From assembly GCF_022802975.1 (NCBI RefSeq), contig NZ_JAFEVZ010000006.1, forward strand, positions 62,001 to 126,000: a stretch of 64,000 nucleotides of DNA. Reading direction: 5' to 3'. Made by a program: the position numbers and the translations under genes. Within the stretch, counting starts at the first letter, position 1, and every line of letters starts with the position of its first letter. Of the stretch, positions 8,759 to 15,935 are shown in pieces. The notes beneath the pieces were generated by a model. That model was not told the origin of the DNA. It did no database searches and saw only the letters and a list, made by a program, of their open reading frames with translations. Source of the stretch: Flavobacterium pectinovorum. GTDB lineage: Bacteria > Bacteroidota > Bacteroidia > Flavobacteriales > Flavobacteriaceae.

Positions 8759-9485
8759 TGTCGATTTTATATTGAAATGTTTGATTCAAACTCTCAAGCA
8801 AGAAATTTGAATTGGCAAATATGGTATTTTTTAATCGTTTAGCCAAAAAATCTGTATCCCCTCCCGTTAAAATTATTATAAAATTTGAAAAATTTGTTCG
8901 ATATTCATCGATAAAACCGTCAATCTCATAGACGAAGCCATTCACAACCCCCGAGTGTATTGCCTCTGCTGTAGTATTTCCTATATATGACTCCGGTGAT
9001 TCCAAAGCCAGCAAAGGCAGCCTGGCAGTATAATTATGTAATGCTTCATAACGCAATCGTAAACCCGGCGAGATAGCTCCTCCTAAATAATTATCAAATT
9101 CGTCGATGAAATCATAAGTAATACAAGTTCCGGCATCAATCACCAATCTGTTCTGTTTTGGAAACTGCAAAGTTGCTCCCGCCGCCAAAACCATCCTGTC
9201 TATTCCTAAAGTTTTTGGAGTTGCATATTTATTTACGAAAGGAAAAACATCTTCATGTGTCAAAAAATGAATAGCAAGCTGTTTTTCGAAAGCTAAAAAA
9301 GATTGTTTTTCGATATTCCCAACAGATGCAACGACTAAATCGGAGCAGTTTTGAAATTTTTTTAAAATTTTTTTAATTTTTTTTTCAAGCTCATTTTTCT
9401 CAAAAACAAAACTCTCAAGAACAGTATTCTCCTCAAAGACAGCAGCTTTAATTCGGGTATTACCAACATCAACTGTTAAAACCAT
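8751..9485 (-). CDS. coaX: Type III pantothenate kinase
   Basis: A 244-aa cytoplasmic enzyme of the ASKHA fold that phosphorylates pantothenate in the first step of coenzyme A synthesis. It shows the phosphate-binding DVGNTRIKAAVFE (6-18), GIDRMVLAAGA, the catalytic/metal motif DAGTCITYDFID, GGAISPGLRLRYEALHNYTARLP, and the second phosphate motif LTGGD near the C-terminus. The length matches the family. It appears to be the first gene of the minus operon, and its stop overlaps the start of the outer-membrane protein gene by 8 nt. Confidence 0.95.
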   Translation of the reverse strand: MVLTVDVGNTRIKAAVFEENTVLESFVFEKNELEKKIKKILKKFQNCSDLVVASVGNIEKQSFLAFEKQLAIHFLTHEDVFPFVNKYATPKTLGIDRMVLAAGATLQFPKQNRLVIDAGTCITYDFIDEFDNYLGGAISPGLRLRYEALHNYTARLPLLALESPESYIGNTTAEAIHSGVVNGFVYEIDGFIDEYRTNFSNFIIILTGGDTDFLAKRLKNTIFANSNFLLESLNQTFQYKIDND

Positions 9486-9538
9486 ATTTTTTTATTTACC
9501 AATGCGAAGGTACGAATTGATTTTTTTAAAAAAATGTT

Positions 9539-9568
9539 TTGGATAAACGAAAAATGATTCTATCTTTG
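9539..9568 (+). promoter_or_regulatory. Bacteroidota-type promoter for tRNA-Phe
   Basis: TTG at 9539-9541 and TATCTTTG at 9561-9568 match the Bacteroidota sigma-A consensus TTG-N19-TAnnTTTG exactly, with 19 nt between them. The tRNA begins 59 nt downstream. Confidence 0.8.
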
Positions 9569-9627
9569 CACCCGCAAACACGTTCACCCAAGGCTATGTA
9601 AATAGAAAAAAGTAATGTGATAAGCAA

Positions 9628-9700
9628 GGTACCTTAGCTCAGATGGTAGAGCAATGGACTGAAAATCCATGTGTCCCTGGTTCGATCCCTGGAGGTACCA
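9628..9700 (+). tRNA. tRNA-Phe (GAA)
   Basis: A 73-nt cloverleaf. Acceptor GGTACCT (9628-9634) pairs with AGGTACC (9693-9699), with discriminator A. The anticodon stem is ATGGA/TCCAT with loop CTGAAAA, placing GAA at 9661-9663. The T-loop is TTCGATC. CCA is not encoded. Confidence 0.97.
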
Positions 9701-9701
9701 C

Positions 9702-9732
9702 AAAACCCGAATAGCAATATTCGGGTTTTTTG
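9702..9732 (+). terminator. Terminator after tRNA-Phe
   Basis: CCCGAATA (9706-9713) pairs with TATTCGGG (9718-9725) around a GCAA tetraloop, followed by TTTTTT. Confidence 0.88.
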
Positions 9733-9851
9733 TTTTTATCCATTTCTTAAAATACAGAATCTACTAAAGTTCCTATTAGTTGAAATTTTGAATTTTAAAA
9801 TATTGGTACCTAGCTTATTAAAAATTTCTTTGTTTTTATTCAAGAAAAAGC

Positions 9852-9881
9852 TTGTAAAATCAAAGTTCTGTTGTATTTTTG
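9852..9881 (+). promoter_or_regulatory. Promoter for tRNA-Asp copy 1
   Basis: TTG (9852-9854), 19 nt, then TATTTTTG (9874-9881) fits the Bacteroidota consensus. tRNA-Asp starts 20 nt later. Confidence 0.75.
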
Positions 9882-9900
9882 CACTCACAATAACGCAGTT

Positions 9901-9974
9901 GGTTTGGTAGTTCAGTTGGTTAGAATACATGCCTGTCACGCATGGGGTCGCGGGTTCGAGTCCCGTCCAGACCG
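9901..9974 (+). tRNA. tRNA-Asp (GTC), copy 1
   Basis: A 74-nt cloverleaf. Acceptor GGTTTGG pairs with CCAGACC (one G-U pair). Anticodon stem CATGC/GCATG has loop CTGTCAC, so the anticodon is GTC at 9935-9937. The discriminator is G. The same tRNA is found in inverted orientation at 61899-61972 with the same flanks. Confidence 0.97.
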
Positions 9975-9986
9975 CAATATTGGAAG

Positions 9987-10016
9987 AAGCCTTTCTTAAC
10001 GGAAAGGCTTTTTTTT
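9987..10016 (+). terminator. Terminator after tRNA-Asp copy 1
   Basis: AAGCCTTTC (9987-9995) pairs with GAAAGGCTT (10002-10010) and is followed by a T-run. The same hairpin follows tRNA-Asp copy 2. Confidence 0.88.
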
Positions 10017-10115
10017 GTTTATACTCCGATTCTTTGCTCTATCAAAACACGTCAAAAATTAATCTCGCAATCCATATAGCTATCAGGAAAGAAGACGAAA
10101 ATCAATTTTAAAATT

Positions 10116-10268
10116 TTCACGCAGATCTTGCAGATTTTAGCAGATTCCATTTTTAAGATTTTAAAAAATTAAATAATCTGCGTGCATCTGCTCAAATCTT
10201 TTTAAATCTGCGAGAAAAAAAAACTTAGTGCATCTCTGCGAAAATCTCCGTGCATCTCTGTGGAAAAA
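10116..10268. repeat. Degenerate CTGCG/CAGATT repeat (family D)
   Basis: An intergenic stretch of repeated short words on both strands: CACGCAGATCTTGCAGATT, AATCTGCGTGCATCTGC, AAATCTGCGAGAAA, CATCTCTGCGAAAATCTCCG. The opposed halves can form a long imperfect hairpin. Related stretches with different words are at 32784-32876 and 61616-61714. No gene is seen in it. Confidence 0.65.
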
Positions 10269-10303
10269 CCTATCTTGCAGCCGTTAAAAAACAAAACAAA
10301 TAT

Positions 10304-10966
10304 ATGAGCCAGCAATGTGTAATTTTTGATATGGACGGCGTGATTTGTCACACGAATCCACATCATGCAAAAGCTTTCGAGGCGTTTTTCGATAAATATA
10401 AAATCCCTCATTCAGAACAAGAGTTCGAAGAACACATGTACGGAAAACACAACGGATATATCATGACGCATTTCTTCAAACGTCAGATTACTGGAGAAGA
10501 ACTGAAAAAACTCGAAGACGAAAAAGAAGGAATGTTCCGTGAAATTTATAAAGACAAAGTCGAAACGATTCCGCATTATCTGGATTTTTTAAGCGAATTA
10601 AAAGCTCGCGGATTCAAAACAGCCGTAGCAACATCGGCGCCGCGTGCGAATTTGGATTTGATTGCAAACGCCTTGAAAATCACAGACAAAATGGATTCAA
10701 TGCTATCCAGCGAAGACGTAAAACATCATAAACCGGATCCGGAAGTATATCTAAAATCAGCAGAGCGTGTTGGTGTTTCTCCGTCTGATTGTGTGGTTTT
10801 CGAAGATTCTTTTTCGGGAGCTTCAGCGGCGATCAATGCAGGAATGAAAGTCGTTGGTGTTTTGAGTACACATACTAAAGAACAATTGCCTCCGTGTGAT
10901 TTTTATATCAATGATTATAGTGAAGTGAATGTGGATAAGATTTTGGAGCTTTTGGGTGAAAAGTGA
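10304..10966 (+). CDS. HAD-family phosphatase, beta-phosphoglucomutase-like subfamily
   Basis: A 220-aa soluble protein, started at the ATG at 10304 because residue 1 then leads straight into CVIFDMDGVICHTN, the HAD motif I with nucleophile Asp and acid/base Asp. Motif II is AVATSAP, motif III is the Lys in HHKPDPEVYL, and motif IV is VVFEDSFSGASAAINAGM. A helical cap lies between motif I and motif II. These features place it in the haloacid dehalogenase superfamily as a sugar-phosphate phosphatase or phosphomutase. The motif I position +5 has His instead of the Thr of classical beta-phosphoglucomutase, so a plain phosphatase is more likely. Repeat family D lies just upstream, and a terminator follows at 11047. 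Confidence 0.88.
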   Translation: MSQQCVIFDMDGVICHTNPHHAKAFEAFFDKYKIPHSEQEFEEHMYGKHNGYIMTHFFKRQITGEELKKLEDEKEGMFREIYKDKVETIPHYLDFLSELKARGFKTAVATSAPRANLDLIANALKITDKMDSMLSSEDVKHHKPDPEVYLKSAERVGVSPSDCVVFEDSFSGASAAINAGMKVVGVLSTHTKEQLPPCDFYINDYSEVNVDKILELLGEK

Positions 10967-10996
10967 TTCGTGAAAAGTAAAAAGTGAAATTTTAAA

Positions 10997-11033
10997 CCAT
11001 ATCAGTAATATAAGTTCATTTAAATAAATGAAC
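10997..11033. repeat. CCATAT...AAATGAAC palindrome (family C), partial copy
   Basis: CCATATCAGTAATATAAG leads into GTTCATTT (11014-11021), AAAT, AAATGAAC (11026-11033). The last two are perfect 8-bp arms. Fuller copies are at 36375-36438 and 42551-42629. Here the right half is cut short. Confidence 0.65.
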
Positions 11034-11046
11034 ATAATTTGAATTG

Positions 11047-11074
11047 CCTTCAGTTTTAACTGGAGGTTTTTTTT
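11047..11074 (+). terminator. Terminator after HAD phosphatase
   Basis: CCTTCAG (11047-11053) pairs with CTGGAGG (11060-11066), including one G-U pair, followed by eight T. Confidence 0.75.
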
Positions 11075-11111
11075 ATGTTTAAAATAAAAAGGCTTTAGCC
11101 TAAAAATCGCT

Positions 11112-11423
11112 CTATTTAAACATTACAATTGTCATCCCAATTGCTACATAAAGAAAAACAGCTGCGCTTAGCAAAATCCAGAGAAGTTTCGAGATTAACT
11201 TTATTCTTAAATCGAACATTGAAATTGAATTGACAAAAGAAAAAATGACAAGCAAACAACATAATGATAAAGAAACAATACTTCCGTACTCATATATCCA
11301 TCGAAATTCTGAAGAATATCTAAATCTTTGCACATAATGTTTTGTTGAGCAACTTAAAATAAACAAAACAGGAATTGCAATTGCAAATTTCTGAGTTAGA
11401 TGTAGATTTCTGAATTTTTTCAA
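11112..11423 (-). CDS. Hypothetical three-helix membrane protein
   Basis: A 103-aa protein with hydrophobic segments at about 11-26, 48-64 and 82-100, so probably an integral inner-membrane protein. No family is recognised. It begins 15 nt downstream of the XRE regulator gene on the same strand and is most likely cotranscribed with it. The short stretch CLLVIFSFVNSISMFDLRIKLISKLLW has no obvious catalytic residues. A regulator plus small membrane protein arrangement recalls small accessory or toxin-like modules, but nothing in the sequence proves such a role. Confidence 0.6.
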   Translation of the reverse strand: MKKFRNLHLTQKFAIAIPVLFILSCSTKHYVQRFRYSSEFRWIYEYGSIVSLSLCCLLVIFSFVNSISMFDLRIKLISKLLWILLSAAVFLYVAIGMTIVMFK

Positions 11424-11438
11424 TATAATTTGATAAAA

Positions 11439-11669
11439 TTATTTCAAAGGAAAATCAAGCAATTCTTTAGGTTCAACATCTAAAGCATTAGCAATTCTTA
11501 CAAGAGTTTTTACAGTAGTATTTATTTCAGCTCTTTCTATTCTGCCTACTTGATTTTGTGTTATGCCACAATCATCAGCTAAATCTTGCTGAGATAAGCC
11601 TTTTTTTTCACGTATTTGTCTAACGTGAATACCAAGATTCACAATAAAAGTATCTTCTGAAATATCCAT
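11439..11669 (-). CDS. XRE-family helix-turn-helix regulator
   Basis: A 76-aa protein consisting almost only of a Cro/C1-type HTH domain. It reads IREKKGLSQQDLADDCGITQNQVGRIERAEINTTVKTLVRIANALDVEPKELLDF, with the recognition helix around ITQNQVGRIER. There is no effector domain. It is divergent from a 77-aa gene across an 86-nt gap containing a 26-bp perfect inverted repeat, which is a strong candidate for its own operator. The membrane-protein gene follows in the same direction. Confidence 0.88.
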   Translation of the reverse strand: MDISEDTFIVNLGIHVRQIREKKGLSQQDLADDCGITQNQVGRIERAEINTTVKTLVRIANALDVEPKELLDFPLK

Positions 11670-11697
11670 ATTTCAAAAGTCATAAGAATTATTTATC

Positions 11698-11723
11698 AAT
11701 TACACCCATAAATGGGTGTAATT
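11698..11723. promoter_or_regulatory. 26-bp palindromic operator in divergent promoter
   Basis: Perfect 12-bp arms, AATTACACCCAT (11698-11709) and ATGGGTGTAATT (11712-11723), are separated by AA. The palindrome ends only 3 nt before the TATATTTG -7 box for the rightward gene. A protein bound here would block that promoter and could autoregulate the XRE gene. Confidence 0.8.
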
Positions 11724-11726
11724 TAC

Positions 11727-11734
11727 TATATTTG
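11727..11734 (+). promoter_or_regulatory. -7 box for the 77-aa gene
   Basis: TATATTTG fits TAnnTTTG exactly, 21 nt upstream of the ATG at 11756. The -33 region falls inside the palindrome. Confidence 0.7.
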
Positions 11735-11755
11735 GCATAACCAAAAAATAAGACA

Positions 11756-11989
11756 ATGATTACGAAAAGCCTTTCTACAGAAGCTGAAACAAGAATAAAA
11801 GACTTTTTCATTAATACAATCGAACCAAAAGATTTGGCAAAAACAATACGACAAGTAAATTACGCACTTTCGATGTGTTCAATGCGAGGTTGCGAAACTC
11901 TGGAATCTGAATTAAACAACATCGATGATAGTTTTTATTGGCTGAATAGATTGGCAGAAGTTCTTGATCCTTATTTGAATGTTGATTAG
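11756..11989 (+). CDS. Small hypothetical protein divergent from XRE regulator
   Basis: A 77-aa soluble, probably all-helical protein (MITKSLSTEAETRIKDFFINTIEPKDLAKTIRQVNYALSM...). It contains two Cys separated by four residues (CSMRGC). No domain is recognised and there is no signal peptide or membrane segment. A good Bacteroidota -7 box and a palindromic operator lie immediately upstream, so it is a regulated real gene, likely controlled by the neighbouring XRE protein. Function unknown. Confidence 0.68.
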   Translation: MITKSLSTEAETRIKDFFINTIEPKDLAKTIRQVNYALSMCSMRGCETLESELNNIDDSFYWLNRLAEVLDPYLNVD

Positions 11990-12117
11990 TAAAGATTTTT
12001 ACGCCTGATTTGTCATTTCGAGGAACTAAGGAGCCTCAGTAAAAGTGTGTGCTTTATGTTTTGAGATGTTCAGTGTTGGTTAATCATAAGAAAACTTTAA
12101 TATAGATTTATCTGTTT

Positions 12118-13080
12118 TTAAAAAATAGCATAGTCGGTTTCTACCTTATCTAAGATTGATCTATATTTAGATATAATTCCCCCAATTGGGCTTAATTGTC
12201 TAAACTTTTTCCCTTTAATTTGTTTAATAATTTCAAACTCTTCTATTTCATTAATTCTATTAGGAGAAATGGTCCCTCCATTTTCAAGATAGTTTGCAAC
12301 TTCTAAAAATTGCTTCCATTTATTCGCCTTTTTTAATTCTATGACTTTGTTTATAATAATAGTTGGAAATTTATTTGGTGAATTCCAAAAAAGTAAATTT
12401 TCTTCATTGAAAAATAAGCTACTGTATTCTTGTAAGTTATCTAAAAAAAATTCTGATTCATTTTTTTGATTTTCTGTTTCTAATTCTAATTGTTGAAGTT
12501 TTATTTTTGATTTCTCTAGTTCATTTTGAGTATTTTCAACTTTTCTTTCAGAAGAGTTGAGTTTTTTAGTTAATGATGAAACAGATGCCATTGTATCGGC
12601 TAGTTCAATATCTTTAGTTTTGATTTGTTCAATTTGTTCATCATAATTTTTTGATAATAGTCTAACATTTTTTCTTTGTTCTTCATACTTCTCAGAGTAT
12701 TCATCTCTTTCTAGAACTGTTTCATCATGAGTTGATTTTAGTACAACATTTTTATTGATAATTTTTCCAGTTATAAAAGGCATTATTCTGAACTCAATTA
12801 ACATTGATAGAGTTCTTGTTCCTACTATTATAAAGTACCCACATAGGAATATTATTATGGCATAAAAAATGTCATAAGTAATGTTTTTAGTGGTTAATTC
12901 ATATTCTGCAAGATTTTTTATTAATAAAACTTTTGCATTTCTTGTATAGTTTTTGTCGAAATTAAATAGTGAGTACCATAGTTCCCAATGATGGATAATT
13001 ATAATTAGAATAAGTGTTCCAAAAAATGGATTGCTTAGTTTGTCTTTAATATTCTGAAAAAAGGAATTTAAGTAGTCCAT
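12118..13080 (-). CDS. Membrane-anchored coiled-coil protein of unknown function
   Basis: A 320-aa protein in three parts. Two hydrophobic segments lie at about 18-36 (FFGTLILIIIIHHWELWYSLF) and 69-90 (IFYAIIIFLCGYFIIVG). A long charged coiled coil covers about 115-215 (ERDEYSEKYEEQRKNVRLLSK... to ELETENQKNESEF). A compact C-terminal domain (about 220-320) has a possible winged-helix character. The membrane head (SNPFFGT...HHWELW) resembles N-termini I have seen in scattered accessory proteins of many bacteria. It stands alone between the XRE patch and tRNA-Leu. Function is unknown; a membrane sensor or effector role is a guess. Confidence 0.65.
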   Translation of the reverse strand: MDYLNSFFQNIKDKLSNPFFGTLILIIIIHHWELWYSLFNFDKNYTRNAKVLLIKNLAEYELTTKNITYDIFYAIIIFLCGYFIIVGTRTLSMLIEFRIMPFITGKIINKNVVLKSTHDETVLERDEYSEKYEEQRKNVRLLSKNYDEQIEQIKTKDIELADTMASVSSLTKKLNSSERKVENTQNELEKSKIKLQQLELETENQKNESEFFLDNLQEYSSLFFNEENLLFWNSPNKFPTIIINKVIELKKANKWKQFLEVANYLENGGTISPNRINEIEEFEIIKQIKGKKFRQLSPIGGIISKYRSILDKVETDYAIF

Positions 13081-13244
13081 TATGGATAATATGTTTAGCT
13101 GGTTATTTGAGTTTTTTTTTAAAATAAGAATTGAAAAAAGCTTTAATTACTTTTCAAAAATAAAAATAGAAAATAACGATTTGGATACTGTAGTGGATTG
13201 CTTATCAACAATTTTAATAACAAAAAGAAAGATAGAGTAAAAAT

Positions 13245-13278
13245 AAAAAAGCTTCTGAATATCTTCAGAAGCTTTTTT
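13245..13278 (-). terminator. Terminator after tRNA-Leu
   Basis: GCTTCTGAA (13251-13259) pairs with TTCAGAAGC (13264-13272) and is flanked by A6 and T6, so it works in both directions. It starts 3 nt after the tRNA on the minus strand. Confidence 0.9.
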
Positions 13279-13280
13279 AG

Positions 13281-13362
13281 TGCGGATAATAGGACTCGAA
13301 CCTACACGCCTTGCGGCACCAGATCCTAAGTCTGGCATGTCTACCAATTTCACCATATCCGC
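13281..13362 (-). tRNA. tRNA-Leu (TAG)
   Basis: An 82-nt class II tRNA with a variable arm (GTGCCGCAAGGCGT on the minus strand). The acceptor is GCGGATA/TATCCGC. The anticodon stem CCAGA/TCTGG has loop CTTAGGA, giving TAG. The T-loop is TTCGAGT. The promoter lies upstream at 13424-13452. Confidence 0.95.
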
Positions 13363-13423
13363 TCAATTAATTCACTAAACTCTCATTTAAATAAGGTGTT
13401 CATTGAACTGGTGTTTGTGGGTG

Positions 13424-13452
13424 CAAAGATAAGCATACTTTCGAATATTCAA
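13424..13452 (-). promoter_or_regulatory. Promoter for tRNA-Leu
   Basis: On the minus strand TTG (13452-13450) is followed after 18 nt by TATCTTTG (13431-13424), the Bacteroidota consensus. Confidence 0.72.
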
Positions 13453-13489
13453 AGAAAAATTTCAAAAAAATTATTAATTCTCTTTTTTG

Positions 13490-13497
13490 TACTTTTG
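13490..13497 (+). promoter_or_regulatory. -7 box for the M20 peptidase gene
   Basis: TACTTTTG matches TAnnTTTG, 22 nt upstream of the ATG at 13520. Confidence 0.6.
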
Positions 13498-13519
13498 GGT
13501 TTCTATAAAAATAATTTAA

Positions 13520-14908
13520 ATGGAAAATATTAAGTCTTACGTTCAACAACATAAAGATCGGTTTATCAATGAATTGATCGAATTATTAAAGATTCCTTCG
13601 GTAAGTGCCGACACTGCATATTCACAAGATGTTATTGACACAGCAGAGGCTGTAAAAGAAAGTTTATCAAAAGCAGGATGCGATTTTGTCGAAACTTGCG
13701 ACACTCCGGGTTACCCAATTATCTACGGAGAGAAAATTATAGATCCAAATCTTCCAACGGTTTTAGTTTACGGACACTACGATGTTCAACCACCGGATCC
13801 ATTAGAATTATGGACTTCACCACCATTTGAACCTGTTATCAAAACTACAGATATTCACCCTGACGGAGCCATCTTCGCACGCGGTGCCTGCGACGATAAA
13901 GGGCAAATGTACATGCACGTAAAAGCGTTAGAATATATGGTGCAGAACAATGTTTTGCCGTGCAACGTAAAATTCATGATCGAAGGCGAAGAAGAAGTTG
14001 GATCGGCAAGTTTGGCCTGGTTCGTAGAACGCAATCAGGAAAAACTGAAAAACGACGTTATCCTGATTTCTGATACCGGAATGATTTCGAACCAACAACC
14101 CTCTATTACAACCGGTTTAAGAGGCTTGAGTTATGTTGAAGTTGAAGTTACAGGTCCAAACCGCGATTTGCACTCCGGTTTATACGGCGGTGCTGTAGCA
14201 AATCCAATTAATATTCTGGCAAAAATGATTGCTTCTCTTCACGACGAAGACAATCATATTACGATTCCTGGATTCTACGATAAAGTTCAGGAATTATCTG
14301 CAGAGGAAAGAGCCGAAATGGCCAAAGCGCCTTTTAGCTTAGAAAAATATAAAAATGCTTTAAACATCGCTGATGTTTACGGCGAGAAAGGTTATGTAAC
14401 GAACGAGCGTAACTCCATCCGTCCAACATTAGATGTAAACGGAATCTGGGGAGGTTATCAGGGTGAAGGTGCCAAAACGGTTATTGCGAGCAAAGCTTTT
14501 GCTAAAATCTCGATGCGTTTGGTTCCAAATCAGGACTGGCATGAAATTACAGAACTTTTTACAAAACATTTTACAAGCATTGCCCCGGCTGGAGTTACAG
14601 TAAAAGTAACACCTCATCATGGTGGTCAGGGTTATGTAACGCCAATTGACAGCATTGGATATCAGGCGGCCAACAAAGCCTATACAGAAACCTTTGGCGT
14701 TCCGGCAATTCCGGTTCGTTCCGGAGGAAGTATTCCAATTGTAGCCTTATTTGAAAAAGAATTAAAAAGCAAAACTATTTTGATGGGCTTCGGATTGGAC
14801 AGCGATGCCATTCACTCGCCAAACGAACATTTCGGAATCTTTAATTACCTGAAAGGAATCGAGACTATTCCGTTGTTTTATAAGTATTTTGTGGAATTAA
14901 GTAAATAA
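13520..14908 (+). CDS. M20-family metallo-dipeptidase
   Basis: A 462-aa cytoplasmic zinc peptidase of the M20/M25/M40 family. Metal-ligand motifs are visible in order: VLVYGHYDVQPPDP (His and Asp region), ARGACDDKGQMYMHVKA (bridging Asp), MIEGEEEVGS (catalytic Glu pair), SDTGM, and a C-terminal SPNEHFGIFNY His. The lid/dimerisation domain sits between about 190 and 350 (GLSYVEVEVTGPNRDLHSGLYGGAV). Length and motif order match dipeptidases of the CNDP-like branch. There is no signal peptide. It is monocistronic, with its own -7 box and a strong terminator. Confidence 0.92.
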   Translation: MENIKSYVQQHKDRFINELIELLKIPSVSADTAYSQDVIDTAEAVKESLSKAGCDFVETCDTPGYPIIYGEKIIDPNLPTVLVYGHYDVQPPDPLELWTSPPFEPVIKTTDIHPDGAIFARGACDDKGQMYMHVKALEYMVQNNVLPCNVKFMIEGEEEVGSASLAWFVERNQEKLKNDVILISDTGMISNQQPSITTGLRGLSYVEVEVTGPNRDLHSGLYGGAVANPINILAKMIASLHDEDNHITIPGFYDKVQELSAEERAEMAKAPFSLEKYKNALNIADVYGEKGYVTNERNSIRPTLDVNGIWGGYQGEGAKTVIASKAFAKISMRLVPNQDWHEITELFTKHFTSIAPAGVTVKVTPHHGGQGYVTPIDSIGYQAANKAYTETFGVPAIPVRSGGSIPIVALFEKELKSKTILMGFGLDSDAIHSPNEHFGIFNYLKGIETIPLFYKYFVELSK

Positions 14909-14938
14909 GATTTTAAAAAAAAGACACTAAGCTTTTAT

Positions 14939-14969
14939 AATCCGTTCAGCAATGAGCGGATTTTTTTTT
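14939..14969 (+). terminator. Terminator after M20 peptidase
   Basis: AATCCGTTCA (14939-14948), loop GCAA, TGAGCGGATT (14953-14962), one G-U pair, then a T-run. Confidence 0.85.
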
Positions 14970-15055
14970 CAACGTTTTATTGTTGAGTTCAAAAAGAAAA
15001 AACCTTTGTCCGTTTGTCTCTCCAAACCTTTGCCTCAAAAAAAAAATATTTTTTC

Positions 15056-15109
15056 TTGCCTGTTTTAAATTTAACTCTACATTTGTAGAAACAAATCTAT
15101 AAACGTAGA
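15056..15109 (+). promoter_or_regulatory. Promoter overlapped by BlaI-type operators
   Basis: TTG (15056-15058), 19 nt, TACATTTG (15078-15085) is a full Bacteroidota promoter. The -7 box lies inside a perfect palindrome, TCTACATTTGTAGA (15076-15089), which contains the TACA/TGTA half sites known for BlaI/MecI repressors. A weaker second site, TCTATAAACGTAGA (15096-15109), is centred 20 bp downstream, on the same face of the helix. The operon below encodes a BlaI-family repressor, so autoregulation is expected. Confidence 0.75.
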
Positions 15110-15118
15110 ACAAAAGCT

Positions 15119-15541
15119 ATGAAAAACTTTTTTGCAATACTATTGTGCGGAGCATTTCTTTTTGGCTGTAAACCCGGTTTAATCAACCAAAAAATTGAAA
15201 AGAAAAAACAAGGAGTCTGGATTGAAGAATATTCAGAAGACAGCACCTATTATAAATCATACGAATATTATAAAGACGACCAGCCGGTAAAAAAGTGGAA
15301 ATCCTACATTAACGGAAAAATCTATAAAACCGAAAAATACAAAAACGGAATCTGTATTGTAAAAAGTTATTACGAAAACGGAAAATTAGCATCTAAAGGA
15401 AAAACCAGCATTGAAATTGATTCAATCGAAACACACTGGTTTTATTTTGGAAAATGGAAATTCTATTCGGATAAAGGAAAATTAACCGATATTAGAAAAT
15501 ATAACAAAGGAGAATTAATCTCTGAACAAAACATAGAATAG
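15119..15541 (+). CDS. Lipoprotein with MORN/YwqK-like repeats
   Basis: A 140-aa protein with a lipoprotein signal, MKNFFAILLCGAFLFGC, Cys17 being the lipidated residue. The mature part holds repeats with aromatic and Asn-Gly turns (YENGKLASKG, YSDKGKLTDIRKYNKGE, YINGKIYKTEKYKNG), the pattern of the MORN-like YwqK/toxin-antitoxin-like family in Bacteroidota. It is the first gene after the BlaI-type operator and lies 23 nt before blaI, so it is probably a target of the same signalling system. Its biochemical role is unknown. It could be the stress-responsive output or a ligand-binding partner of the M56 sensor. Confidence 0.75.
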   Translation: MKNFFAILLCGAFLFGCKPGLINQKIEKKKQGVWIEEYSEDSTYYKSYEYYKDDQPVKKWKSYINGKIYKTEKYKNGICIVKSYYENGKLASKGKTSIEIDSIETHWFYFGKWKFYSDKGKLTDIRKYNKGELISEQNIE

Positions 15542-15563
15542 GAAAAACTTAAAACCTCAAAAA

Positions 15564-15935
15564 ATGCAATTATCAAACTCAGAAGAACAATTAATGGAGC
15601 ATCTTTGGAAGCTTGAAAAAGCTTTTATGAAAGATTTACTCGAAGCATACCCCAAACCAAAGCCCGCTACAACAACAGTTGCAACACTTTTAAAACGTAT
15701 GATTGACAAAAAATTTGTTGCTTACAACGAATTCGGAAATTCGAGAGAATATTATCCGTTAGTAAAAAAAACAACCTATTTTTCTAAACACGTAAACGGA
15801 TTAATAAGTAATTTTTTTAATAATTCGGCTTCGCAATTTGCTTCTTTCTTTACTACAGAAACCAATTTATCTGCTTCGGAACTGGAAGAACTCAAAAAAA
15901 TAATCGATTCAGAAATTCAAAAGAAGAAAAAATGA
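15564..15935 (+). CDS. BlaI/MecI/CopY-family transcriptional repressor
   Basis: A 123-aa winged-helix protein. The N-terminal DNA-binding part reads MQLSNSEEQLMEHLWKLEKAFMKDLLEAY, and TTTVATLLKRMIDKKFVAYNEFGNSREYYPLV is typical of the BlaI wing region. The C-terminal dimerisation helices carry NNSASQFASFFTTETNLSASELEELKKII. In the family a membrane M56 protease senses a signal and triggers cleavage of this repressor. The stop overlaps the start of the M56 gene by 4 nt (ATGA), so the two are translationally coupled. Confidence 0.92.
   Translation: MQLSNSEEQLMEHLWKLEKAFMKDLLEAYPKPKPATTTVATLLKRMIDKKFVAYNEFGNSREYYPLVKKTTYFSKHVNGLISNFFNNSASQFASFFTTETNLSASELEELKKIIDSEIQKKKK

Noticed and set aside
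9671..9939. Two opposite small frames of 79 and 67 aa between the tRNAs
   Set aside because: They overlap tRNA-Phe, its terminator and the tRNA-Asp promoter and have no coding character.
9929..10111. 60-aa frame starting MPVTHGVAGSSPVQT
   Set aside because: It is the translation of tRNA-Asp and its terminator, not a gene.
13147..13356. 69-aa frame starting MVKLVDMPDLGSGAARRVG
   Set aside because: It reads through tRNA-Leu and its terminator; this sequence is a well-known artefact of tRNA genes.
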